Part shown: positions 1 to 10,900 of the stretch, one piece after another
Position numbering within the stretch: position 1 is the first letter of the stretch
Layout: the number at the start of each line of letters is the position of its first letter
Assembly (NCBI GenBank): GCA_004325065.1
Contig: PITI01000116.1
Location: 1 to 20,880, forward strand
DNA from: Hamiltosporidium magnivora
Lineage: Eukaryota; Microsporidia; Dubosqiidae
DNA length: 20,880 nucleotides
Direction: 5' to 3'
Translations under genes and position numbers: made by a program
The notes under the pieces: model-generated
Told to the model about the DNA's origin: nothing
Databases searched by the model: none
The model's input: the letters and a program-made list of their open reading frames with translations, nothing else

Positions 1-2172
1 GATCTATAAAAACCTTTCCTTCAATATCTTAATATTGCATACTTACCATACTATTACAAATCTCTTATAAATTAAAAATTATTATAACGAAATTAAAATT
101 TGCTGCGTTTCATGAATTCTAATTTACCGTATATTGCATCCCGTTAGTATAAAATTTGTTTAGGTTTCATCTCTAAAACAACATACTTTTAAATTGTTTA
201 ATTTTAAGTAGATTTCCTTTGTATGCTTAAACTGAGTGACATGATATGAAGTCAAAATTGGTACTTTTTAAGAACCTTTATTAGACAAATTTTTGTTAGA
301 AAGAGTATATTCTTTGGTATCTCATTTGAAAAAGATTACTTACCTGTGGAAAACGCAATGAAATTGGTGCACATTCCATCAATTTTTCATCAAAATATTT
401 ACATTATCATTAATATACGCATTCATTGCATTACTTATATTAACTTGTCTTTCTAGTGTGATTATATGTTTCTGCAGAGTTCTTTAATATAAGTGTATTG
501 TAGTTTAAGCTTACCAATTTTTCTGAAATACTGTGGAAATTTCAGATAGTGATTCTTTGCTTATTACGAAAACAGAAATATAGATAATAGAAATTATGAA
601 TTTTATTTAATGTTCCGCGTCTTACTCAGTTATTTGTTTAGATACGTGGTATTGCTTTCTTTCGTTTGACTGTTGGTGGATGTTTTTTGAATAAATAGAA
701 ATTTATTCGGTTTAAAATTATATTATTTTTTTTTATAAATTTCTACTCCAATAGTTTTATAGAGCCGGTGTTTGTTTTAAAATGTAGTGATTTTAAATAT
801 TTTTCAATTTTTCTTTATGGATTAAAATTAACTGTACAAAGATATATATCTATAGCAATTTTATACTTATAATCTATTTTATAATATATATTAAAAATAA
901 TCTAGAAATGTTAAATAGTTACACTCGATGCTGATCATTGAAAAATTTTATCTCAAAGATGAATATACCAATGTATTAATTTGTATCTGGTATGTGGTTA
1001 TTTAAAAGTATTATACGTGTTGTATCAAGTATAGAAACACATCTTTACGGAAGAAAAGTTGCTTATATGCTAAAAAACGCAAAAATAAATTTTACTAAGA
1101 ACCGAATTGATTTTCATGTCTTTAAACTCTGTTTAAATCAAAGTTTTTTTTTTACTGGGTATTCTTGTTATGAAATCCAGAATTTTTACAGTAAATTCTT
1201 TTTTATTATACACTTTCTTTCTTAATAAAAACTATCTTCTTTGCTTTTTTTAACAAAATATTTATTGTGAAATTCATATTAATAAGTACCACGATTCTTA
1301 GTTTGGAGGCAGAATCGCGGTGTGAATATTGGTATGTGTAATTATTCTCGAAATAACGGTGCCTCTATGATATCTATCAAACTTAAACAAAAAAATGATT
1401 ACATGCAGTCTAAATTTCCATTAACAGGTATATATTATGTTTCTTTTTAAATACATATAGCTTTAAATGGCTAATTATATTCTGTTAATTTAAATCCTTT
1501 TTTGTATTGCTCTCAGCGACTGAAGAACGCGAGATGTTTAGGATTGTTCTTTTTAAATATCCACCTATAGCATTCAATAAGTCTGGGAATTCGGATGCAT
1601 TTTAACATAATTTTATAAAAAAAAAATTCTTCCAAGATATATTCGCAATCTAATAAATGTTTGATTTTTTTCTTTAAAATTCTTTGCAATTGCCTTCTCT
1701 AAACAACTTAAAATCAAAACATTAAGGATTTCATCAATTGAAATTTTATTTTCCAAATATATTTTCTTATAAAATAATTGTCATATGTCTTATAACTCTT
1801 TTTAATTTCCATATAAGAACGAAAGAGTCTAAAAAATACAGGAAAAAATTCAGAACCACCAACGATTAAAATATCTTCAATCAATTAAAAACCGATTTCT
1901 TCATTTCCTTTCATTTGAAGTTTATTATTTACCTCGGTATTATTTCTTAAACATTTTTTTTCGGTATTCTTAAAAGAAAACTTAAATAAAATCAGTTAAA
2001 GTTTGACAACAAATATTGTACTTATTATGTTTAAACGTTTCTTTTATATTTTTAAAGTTAGATTACACAAATTTAAGTAAATTATACTATGAAAAGAATA
2101 AGAAACTAGTTATTTTTAAAGATTTTTTTTTAAATAAATTTTAATTACTTAGCTTTTGCTTTTTGTATATTT
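1..2172. other. AT-rich intergenic desert
   Basis: No gene can be supported here. The sequence is dominated by A and T homopolymer runs, and stops are dense in all frames. The longest open frame (992-1225, +) encodes a Phe/Ile/Tyr-rich peptide with no recognisable motif and looks like chance. The only distinct structure I see is the GC-rich hairpin at 1288-1321, listed separately. Confidence 0.7.
1288..1321. other. GC-rich hairpin in an AT desert
   Basis: The arms ACCACGATTCT (1288-1298) and AGAATCGCGGT (1311-1321) pair over 11 positions with a single A/C mismatch, closing a 12-nt loop. GC pairs of this kind are rare in the surrounding DNA. A second complementary pair, GGAGGCA in the loop and TGCCTCT at 1360-1366, could compete with it or form a pseudoknot. 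It could be part of a small structured RNA, a remnant of a mobile element, or chance. No known RNA family is recognised. Confidence 0.35.
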
Positions 2173-2341
2173 TTTAACTAAAATATAGAAGAAGTGTCGG
2201 ATATAGAGGAATCATAAGAAACCAATGGAGAAAAAACAATGTAAATGAATTTAACTAAAATATAGAAGAAGTGTCGGATATAGAGGAATCATAAGAAACC
2301 AATGGAGAAAAAACAATGTAAATGAATTTAACTAAAATATA
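2173..2341. repeat. 77-bp tandem duplication
   Basis: Two full identical units with a 77-bp period (2173-2249 and 2250-2326) are followed by about 15 bases of a third. The unit contains GAAGAAGTGTCGGATATAG and is more purine-rich than its surroundings. 77 is not a multiple of three, and stops occur in every frame of the unit, so it is not a coding repeat. The identity of the copies points to a recent duplication. It is shorter than the arrays at the right end but of similar period (71-79 bp). Confidence 0.93.
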
Positions 2342-3606
2342 AATTAACAAAATATTTTTTTTTATTTTTTCTAACTTGTTCTGAATATATTTTCCAACTT
2401 CATATTAGTGTTGATTTATTGATATTTCTTGTTTTGTCTCTAAAACAGTTTTTTCTCGTTGAAAAAAAGCATAAATATAATTTTTTTTTCTACCCCTGTA
2501 TAATAGAAAAGGTAAAGATTTTCTAGGTTTTTCATTTGGTGAAAAGTTATATTAGGTAGATGAAACTAATAGGAAGTGTCATTCTAATTTAGACAGCACC
2601 TTATAGGTTGCTAAAGTCTTCAATGGTATGGAACTGAAAAGTCGAAGAGCATGTCATATAATAAATACCCTTCATATTCTAGCACTTGAATAGCAAATAA
2701 AATTTATTCTGTCATTTTATTTACAGAGGAAAACGAAAAAAAAAATATATAACGATATTGAAAATTGGAATCCACCCAATTTGCCATATAATGCATAGTT
2801 TCTTTTATCAATAAATTCATTTTGAATGGTATGCTACTGATGCAGTAAAATGTTTGATTTTACTTAAAGGATTCGGTTTAAGGTTAATATCTTTTTTTAC
2901 TGTATTATTCTACTACATAATAGTGGGTTATTGTATTCTCTTATAAAATATAAAATATACTTTTATTTAAACCCTAAATTTGTAAGAAAGGGAATCTAAT
3001 AAATACATCGAAAAAAAATAGTAAAAAGAATTCTCTTTTTATGAAAAAAAATCTTTCGGTAATATGGGGTTACCACGCTCTTTTATTTAAATATAAAGTC
3101 TGTCTCTATTTACGATACCTTCTATCTGGGTACTTCGACAGAAGTTCCGATGGTTAGTAATTGTTTAGACATATTCTTTTTATATCTATTTTTTATACCT
3201 TGATTTTGTTTTAGAGTTTTTCTATATTATCTTGGTTTCCTTTTTATAGGTTTGATTTAATGTTAAATATTCATATGTCTTTCTATGGCACAATATGTGA
3301 ACTGCTTTTTAATAAATGTTTTCATTTTCTTTATTTTAAAAAGCTTTTATATTCGAACCTTTTCTACAACAATTGCCAATTTACTGACTAAATTCCTACA
3401 AAATAAAAAGAATTTATAAATTAATTTAGCAGCTAAACTAAATAAAGCTACTTTAGAGTTTCATTTTTTCTTTTTGGTAATATTTAAATAAAAAAACGGG
3501 TTGTATTTTTAGTTTGAAGAGGTTTTGTTTAACATAAACGATTTGGCAATTTTGTAATTATTGACCTTAAAACTTTAATTTTAAAAAACTTCTATTTAAA
3601 CACAAA
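2342..3606. other. AT-rich intergenic sequence, nothing recognised
   Basis: This is T-rich sequence on the plus strand with many homopolymer runs. I found no open frame of useful length, no RNA gene and no repeat. It continues the desert that begins at base 1. Confidence 0.65.
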
Positions 3607-3819
3607 ATGATAATTGGAAATATTTTTTTCCTAACAAGAAATACTATATACATACAAAAAGGTATGATATCTGACTTAGATTTTGAAAAAAATCTTAGAG
3701 AACCAATAACAAATTATAATAAGGTAGCCAAAGCCGAGGTTTATGCCCCTCAAAATCTTCTATGTCATTTTAACGAACGAGAAGGCATCTGGTATCATCA
3801 GGAAATACTTCGAGTTTAA
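3607..3819 (+). CDS. doubtful small ORF, possibly a gene fragment
   Basis: An open frame of 70 codons begins with ATG. Its second half (about residues 38-70, containing KAEVYAPQNLLCHF) has a richer amino-acid and base composition than typical chance frames here, and it lies where the plus strand changes from T-rich to A-rich, as real plus-strand coding sequence does in this window. No domain, signal peptide or membrane segment is seen, and I recognise no family. It could be a small gene, a decayed piece of a longer one, or chance. Confidence 0.2.
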   Translation: MIIGNIFFLTRNTIYIQKGMISDLDFEKNLREPITNYNKVAKAEVYAPQNLLCHFNEREGIWYHQEILRV

Positions 3820-3986
3820 GTTAATAAAGAATGAACTATTTATAGGGTATGTACAAATCACAAGTTATTAAAGCTTATGGTGTAATTCAGATTATAGGTA
3901 CAATTTTGTAATAGAATGCAAATTTATGTTTTAATTTATATTCAATTAACATATTGCCGGATTTGTATGTATTTTACAGGTTTTAG

Positions 3987-4822
3987 ATGTATAAACGGAT
4001 TATATTGTGTTTAATATGGCAAAAAAACTCAACAGTATGTGTTGAAAACAAGGTTAAAATTAATTTCCTTGAAATGCGACCGGTGCTTTAAAAGCAGACA
4101 ATTACCAAATATTTAAAATAATGATTTAACAAATATTTCCAAACCAAGATCTTTTTATTACAGAGACATGTCATTCATGAAATCAAAGACAATTCGATAG
4201 ATGCAATCAAAAAAATATAGACATGCTCGGTATAAATCCAAAAATATCGTGTCACGAAAATATTAATCGGTTTATATAAGCACATCAGTCTAGCTTAAAA
4301 AAATTTAAACAGGCCACATTAACAGAACGCATATACATAGGTTTAAAAGCCATATACTGAAAAAGTCTGCATGATACAAAGAAAATACAAGTCTTATAAA
4401 ACACTTTTTAAGCTCATAGGCAAAAAGAAACTGTAAAATACAGCGCAAGACACGGTCATGCTATTTAAAGAAGATGGGTCAGATATAGGGCTTTAGGAGG
4501 CAATGATATATATATTTTCTAAACAATCTCAATTATATATTGAAAAGGATACATGTGTTATTTAAACATTTACTTAGAAATAGATTAAATCATATGATTT
4601 TTTTCTCTAAATATACAGTGTTTCTTCGAGATATTAACACCACCTTTAAAAGATAAAAAAAGCATTTTAATCGGCTTTTGTGAAGAAAAATGCGGAATAC
4701 GTATTTAAAGTCGTGAAAATTATAGACTTTTAATATATTGCAACAAAAAAATTAATTTTATTATCGAAATCGCCTCAAGAAGTAGTAAATGAAATTTCTT
4801 ATCCTTAGTGCAATATGAATGA
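3987..4822 (+). pseudogene. possible decayed coding region of unknown family
   Basis: An ATG at 3987 opens a 34-codon frame whose product starts like a secretion signal (MYKRIILCLIW) and ends at a TAA at 4089. One frame over, from about 4094 to 4822, the translation shows stretches of mixed composition, such as NIDMLGINPKISCHENINRF and TPPLKDKKSILIGFCEEK, broken by about 14 stops in 243 codons. That is fewer than the roughly one in eleven expected by my rough estimate for this base composition. The strand is A-rich, like the real plus-strand kinase gene. This fits an old gene decayed by point mutations plus a frameshift, but the statistic is weak and no family is recognised. Confidence 0.2.
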
Positions 4823-6525
4823 CTAAAACGAAATTCTCTAATATAGTTATTTCTACCTTTGAGAGTAGAAATCTCCATGGTTTTCTTGAAAATTATTTTT
4901 TTAGTGACTGTATTCTTTTTTATCCGTTTTTTTTTGCATTTCCTAAAATTAAAAACATATGGAACAGAAAACTAAAATTCATTGAGAAAGAGAGTTCTGT
5001 AATAAAATAATTTATTTATCAATTTGCTTGAATTTAAAGCTTTATAGGTTTTACGGAAATATTTTTAGAGTTATAGAATGAAGAACGGCATTGAATAGAT
5101 TGAGATTTATTCACACAATCTTTTTTTTTGTTTTTTATAATATTTTAATTTTTCTATTACGATAATACGACCTGCGCTTTATTTCTATTTGTTAGTATAA
5201 TTTTATACTGATAAATTCTATATTATTTAAATAAATTTCATGAGATTAAACACTTATCCCAAGTTTCTTTAAAACTATATAAAGTAATACCAAACAATTA
5301 AAACATCAGTTTGCGATAAAAAAAAAGCATCATCTGGTTAGAATCTTTTTTAAAAAAATATATTATAAATCTATTATGAAAAAAAATTGTTTCCTATATG
5401 GTGTAAGTACATTCATATGTTCGACAATACATACATACATACATTAAAATGGATAATTTTATATATTTTACAGCATTAATTATAAAAAATATAGTTTGTG
5501 TTCATTTTTTTCCAACACTTTACTTCGGTATTATTGGTATGTAGATTCTTAAAAAAAAATCACACAATACTATCTCAATTTATTAAAAAAAATAGAATAA
5601 CAAGAATAAATTTGTAGCTAAGGCATATATTTTTTTCCGATAAGCCATTCTCTTGTGTTTTAAATGATTCTACTCGAGTAGTTCGAAGTTATTTTAAGAT
5701 AAATGAATGTAAACGGTATTTTCTTTCTATCTAAGTAAAAAAAAGGTTGAAAAGGTTATTTGAATTATGACATAGTTTTTAATTCTATTTCGAAATTTTT
5801 ATTAATCATAAATTTTTAAGACTTTCTTGAAAAAAAAATCTTTTAATTTTTTTGCCAACTTGAATTTATTTTGGTTTTAGGATGTACTCGAAGACATGAT
5901 TTGATAAAAACTGCGTTTATTATAGAACTTTCTGAATATTTTTTATCTCCTAGAATGTAAAAATCTACTGACGCTAAAAAGTTTCTTACAAATTAAATAT
6001 TTTCGTTCTGCTGCTTTAAATAAATTTTATCCTGAATGCTTAAGAATACCGTTTTATTGTTGGTTAAAAGTTTTTTCTTATCCATAAATCCAATGATTTT
6101 CTACCGTGTAAATTGTTAATTATCTTATATATACCGTTATTTAATTTTTTTGTAGTCTACTTTGTTCTATAAATCATTATTGAGTCTTCTTGAGTTCAAA
6201 GTTGTAAATGGTTTTTTATGTATAAATAAGTTTAAGTGTACTTATCAATGCTACGAACATGTATTATCTTTAACTTGTAAATTTTGGTTTTAAATGAACT
6301 AACGCAGAACATATTTTAAATCAATATCTGACTTTATTTGTAAACAAAAATTACCAAAAAAAAGAAGAAAAACCATCTAATTGAAGGTATAGTTAAGATT
6401 CAAAGTAAATGTTGATAAAAATAAATCAAAAGATATCAAAATTTTTTGGATAAATATACGTCAAAATATTAAAATCTTTACATCTCAATACATTTATAGT
6501 AAATTATAATATAAATTATTTTTTC
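4823..6525. other. AT-rich intergenic sequence upstream of the kinase
   Basis: No gene is supported. The frame at 4819-5010 (+) gives a Phe-rich peptide with no motif and is probably chance. A short ATAC microsatellite of about four units lies at 5427-5443, and a 12-bp palindrome CTACTCGAGTAG at 5670-5681. The rest is homopolymer-rich A/T sequence. Confidence 0.65.
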
Positions 6526-6535
6526 TATAAATAAA
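6526..6535 (+). promoter_or_regulatory. TATA-like element before the kinase
   Basis: TATAAATAAA ends 17 bases before the kinase ATG at 6553. Microsporidian transcripts usually have very short 5' leaders, so an AT-rich core element this close to the start is plausible. In DNA this AT-rich such a string can also arise by chance. No CCC or GGG motif lies between it and the ATG. Confidence 0.3.
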
Positions 6536-6552
6536 TCGTTGCATTAATTTCT

Positions 6553-7836
6553 ATGCATTTATTGAACAAAAGTTTTATGAAATTTATTTGCAAATTACTA
6601 ATTTATAAACTATTAGTATGTGAAATAGATTGTTCAAACATAAATTTTACAGAATCCATAACATTCATTAAAAATGGTGTATCTGAAGCATTTTTGCCAA
6701 TCAAACATTTAGGATTTGGTGTTCAAGGAAATGTTTATTTGGTTCAAAAAAATGGAACTGATGAATTATATGCCTTAAAAGTACAAGTAAAACGTAATCG
6801 AAGAGTATTAATAACATTGAATTTATTTAAAAATTACTTAAAACACGAAAATATTGTCAAATTTTACAATTTCAAAGAAGATTCTACAAATGATTATCTT
6901 TTATTTGAATATCTACCTATAACACTAGAAAAATATTTAGCATCGAAAAAAAAAACTTTTCTAAATTTTACATTTATTATGAAACAAATCTTGGATGCTT
7001 TTAATTTTCTAAAAACTCGGAATATAGTGTTAGGCGATTTTAAATTTGACAATGTGATGTTAGAAAATAATTTAAAGGTTAAACTTATAGATTTTGGAAT
7101 TGCACATTTTGAAAACTACCAATATATTTGGTTTACTGATAACGATATCCGAACTGGTAAGAACAACAGGGGTCGATTTTCATATATAGCACCGGAGATA
7201 AGAAACGGACGTATTTATAAATCTAATTCGGATATTTATAGCTTTGCGTTTGTTTTCCGAAAATTTTTAACAAAATCCGAATCAAACTTTATAAATAATA
7301 ATGATGGTATAAATGATTTACTCAATATATGTTTAGAAAATGATCCGAATGTGCGAATTTCTGCCGATGTCGCGCTTCTTCATCCTCTTTTTAATGTTTT
7401 ATATTCGTTTGTCATTTGTTTTGCAGATTTAGAAAACTTTGAGATTTCAAATGAAGAGACTAAAATAAAAATAATGAACAAGGTACTTTTTTATGAACAT
7501 CCGGAATATAGTTTTGCACTACAATGTTGTTGTTCAGAAGACAAGAAAGAATTCACAAAGTTTAAATATTCCATCGATCAAATAAATATGCAATGCACAA
7601 ATTACAGTATGAAGATAGCTAACGAAAGAACAAAAGAACTTGCCGAATTTAGAGCTATTATAGGCGATGCAGTTTTACCGATACAGCATCTAACTTTTAG
7701 TTATTATAACGAACTTAAGAATATATTTAATGCGATCAAACCCGAAAATTACAAAACCAAACAAACTCAAAAGAAAAGGCAAAATCCTGATACAAAAACA
7801 CCGAAAGAACCACAGAAGAGACGACTAAATCATTAA
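6553..7836 (+). CDS. Secretory-signal-bearing atypical protein kinase (non-RD)
   Basis: This is a eukaryotic protein kinase fold of 427 residues, expected to transfer ATP phosphate to Ser/Thr. Visible motifs in order: glycine loop GFGVQGNV (54-61), ATP-binding Lys in ALK (K76), KHENIV after helix C (97-102), catalytic loop GDFKFDN (161-167; D162, N167), DFG (180-182), APE (213-215), helix-F Asp in SDIYSF (D227), and the late-lobe Arg (R268). Two positions are unusual. The HRD triplet is LGD, making it non-RD. The helix-C glutamate position aligns to Leu89. Residues 9-27 form a hydrophobic stretch after a basic start, resembling a signal peptide or anchor; Met9 is an alternative start. After the kinase domain, residues 285-395 are unrecognised, and 396-427 form a Lys/Arg/Gln-rich tail. 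The gene stands alone in a desert. The kinase identity is secure; secretion and substrate are inference. Confidence 0.9.
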   Translation: MHLLNKSFMKFICKLLIYKLLVCEIDCSNINFTESITFIKNGVSEAFLPIKHLGFGVQGNVYLVQKNGTDELYALKVQVKRNRRVLITLNLFKNYLKHENIVKFYNFKEDSTNDYLLFEYLPITLEKYLASKKKTFLNFTFIMKQILDAFNFLKTRNIVLGDFKFDNVMLENNLKVKLIDFGIAHFENYQYIWFTDNDIRTGKNNRGRFSYIAPEIRNGRIYKSNSDIYSFAFVFRKFLTKSESNFINNNDGINDLLNICLENDPNVRISADVALLHPLFNVLYSFVICFADLENFEISNEETKIKIMNKVLFYEHPEYSFALQCCCSEDKKEFTKFKYSIDQINMQCTNYSMKIANERTKELAEFRAIIGDAVLPIQHLTFSYYNELKNIFNAIKPENYKTKQTQKKRQNPDTKTPKEPQKRRLNH

Positions 7837-7852
7837 AAGGCAACTAATATCA

Positions 7853-7950
7853 GGCCCACCTATATAATGATATAGTATGATAAACGGTTGACGTTCGAAT
7901 TCTTTTATCTATTATAGGGCCCTGGGTTTTGTCCTCTTTCGATCGAAAGA
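7853..7950. other. inverted-repeat cluster downstream of the kinase
   Basis: Just past the kinase stop, GGCCC (7853-7857) and ATAAT (7864-7868) can pair with ATTAT (7911-7915) and GGGCC (7917-7921). Next comes a perfect 16-bp palindrome TCTTTCGATCGAAAGA (7935-7950). GC-bearing symmetry of this kind is scarce in the surrounding desert. It could be a 3' RNA structure or mRNA end signal for the kinase, a protein-binding palindrome, or chance. No canonical AATAAA was noticed directly after the stop. Confidence 0.35.
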
Positions 7951-10900
7951 AAATTATGACATTAAACTTTGCTTAATTTATTTTCTATTTATTACTTGGA
8001 CTTATTATTTCAACAAATGTTTATTTATTTATTAAAGTATACATTCTTAAAACAAATGTTCAAGATTTTTGAACTATATTTTAAATTCAGATAGTTTTTG
8101 AATTTGTATTTTGCTCCAGTATTAGAAGATTTCTGTTTGAGATATCTTCTTGGATTTTCTTCGATCATATTTTTAATTTCTCTGTGTATTTCATCACAAA
8201 CTGAACTTTATATATAATATAAAACTTTGGTTATAATATAACTAGCCGCTAAGTTCAATAAATCGAACTTAATTTTACATTCAAAAAAATCAAGTAGATT
8301 GGTTTTTGACCCCATTTATCTACTAAAATTTCCTATTTTTATCATTTAGGCTTTTATAATCTAATTTGGTCGGATTTTTAGTTTGTTTTTTAATATTTCA
8401 TAATTATATTTTTAGTCGTCTTTAGACATTTCTTAATAAAATTCCAAAATCTTTTTAATTAGCGAAATTCCCTCTTCTGTTCTACTTGGTTACATTATAT
8501 TGGAACTCCAGCTCAGGCCTGGACTTATTCGGTTTAGTTTGCCAGCTATTTCTATCTCATTCTATTTTTCTTCTGGTTAACATTTATTCGATTGAAACTT
8601 TTTATTAGCGTATGCGGCGGTACTAGTTAATTCATTTGTTTTATAACTACCTAGTTATTTCCATTGAAAAAAATGTAATTTAATCAAGTATAATTATTTC
8701 ATATTGTTCTGAGCAAATTTTTTGTATACTAATGCTCATAATACAAAAAAATTAAATCACTAAAGGCTTTGAAACATTAAATTCTACCATATTTTATAAA
8801 TCAATACAATATTTCGAAATAATATTTTGACAAAGAGATTTAATAAAAACATCATTTTTTAAAAAAAAACAATATTTATAAAGCTATTCTTACACATAAT
8901 ATACTATTTTGAAAAGATTTACCACAATATTTAGTGCATATGTTTTTTGAGTTAATTATACGCTTTGTTCTATTTCATACCCTACTTCTACACAGTATGA
9001 TTGGTTGGTTACATTTATAGACAAATCAAAAGATTCATATTTTCAATAGAAACACTATTATTTCTTTTTTACATTTTTTCCATTCATTAAACATATTGAG
9101 GCAAGTCGTTGTAACATTACTAAATATATATATAGTATTCTTTTAATTATCCACTTAGTCAAAGCTAATTTTATAAATGAGAAATCTATCTCTGGTTTTT
9201 CCATCGATATTTCTAGTGATATATCGAATGTGAATATGCTTAAATGGTTTACTAAAAAAAATAATTTCATTTTATCTTTTATTTATAATTGTTAGATATC
9301 CTTTGTTCTGTTTTATCCTACTGCTATCCATAAATTTTGTTATATATAATATAAATTCTATCCGGAGTATCGAAACTGAAAATTCTTATTTGAAAAAATA
9401 TATAACGTTGTCTTTTTCAGAAAGGTTGTATTTTCTAGCTTGTTTAGCTTAGTAATCTGCATAGATGATCTGGATTAATTTTCATTATTCAAAAGATAAT
9501 CTTTTATAAAAATATTAAGTGATATTTTAGTTCATGAATATGCATATTTTCTGTGTTTAACAAGATAACTACTCTCCAAGACACCATCAGTATTTCCAGG
9601 ATCATTTATCTTGGGGCCAATCATCTAAAACTTGAGAGAACCCATGTAATGTAAATCCACTAATCTTATTTTGCAAATTCTGTTTTAAGAACATAAACAA
9701 AAATTTGAAAGCTTCTGTGACTTTCCAAGATAAGTAAAATCTTCATTTAATCTATAATTTAGATCAAGATGCATTTCCAGCCTAGATATATCCAGAAATT
9801 TGTATATATCTATCGATACACGCGATGTGATCCCAACAAGTATATACTTTCAATCGGCTTTCAGCGGTGTTTAGATGTATTTTTTTGTATTTTCCGGTAC
9901 TATATATTCTAACTCAACTGATCAAGGCTAAGTATTATGCTTTTGAACGATAATAAAATATCAATTAAAAAAACGGAGTCAAATTCAATAGAGAAAAGAC
10001 ATCAATGTAAGTTTGTAGAAAAGCTTTAGCCATTTTGCAGACCTTTCTTCCATACAAATTCTCTTGAAGCAACTGAAAATTTAATATATTTTTCATTCCA
10101 CTAAAAAGCCAAACAAATATTTTTACACCAGTTTAATTCGACAATTACGAAGCAGAAGCTTTTAATTTATTATTCCGTAATTACAAAACAACTCCCATAA
10201 AATTATGTTTTTTTGAACTTTTTTTAAATAATACAAACTTTTTTAACCTTCGTCGTTTAGATCTGCTTTGATTATGGTGGAAAAATTATTATAGATGACT
10301 TTTAAAAAAGAAATGGGGAAATTTTTTAGAAACTCCTACAGAAATCGTTATTAGATTTGACTAAATATTTTGGTATAAAATTGCATAGGATCCGATAATA
10401 TTATATAAAAGTAAAAATTTTAAACACGCAACTTTTAATGCTAGACTAGGAACCTGCCGTACGAAGCTTGCATTCCATATACATTGAAATTTTTACTTGT
10501 TGTTTAGATCATGATTTCGCCTTAATTTGTTTTCCATATGCCTTATCGAAGACCATTTGAAACTAAAGCTTACTGATTCCTACAATAGTATCATCTAAAT
10601 GTAAATCTAATTTTTATTTTTTGTGAAAAGCACTAAGTTTGCCTGGTTTTGTATCTAAATATATCTCAACTCATTCTAAATACAAAATCAAGCGATAAAC
10701 GTCATTTGAAATGTTTTGAGGTACTTCCTTAAACAATTTAAGCTACTAAAAAGTATTTTAACCATAACTCATTTTGTAGTTCGGGATTACACAACTATAA
10801 ATTTGCAATCATAAGAATCATCGGCTTTGAAATAATCAATAAATATTATATTAATCATAGTTGAGAGATATACCCACTAAAAATATTTTGTTTAGCTGCT

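Noticed and set aside
992..1225. 77-codon plus-strand open frame
   Set aside because: Phe/Ile/Tyr/Lys-rich peptide with no motif in homopolymer-rich DNA; length is within chance expectation.
4819..5010. 63-codon plus-strand open frame
   Set aside because: Phe-rich composition, no domain, no upstream signal; likely chance.
7880..7910. tRNA-like GTTCGAAT string
   Set aside because: The flanking bases do not pair into a T-arm stem and no A-box, anticodon arm or acceptor stem can be drawn.
9058..9270. 70-codon minus-strand open frame
   Set aside because: Hydrophobic and lysine-rich as expected from A/T codons; no motif and no start signal.
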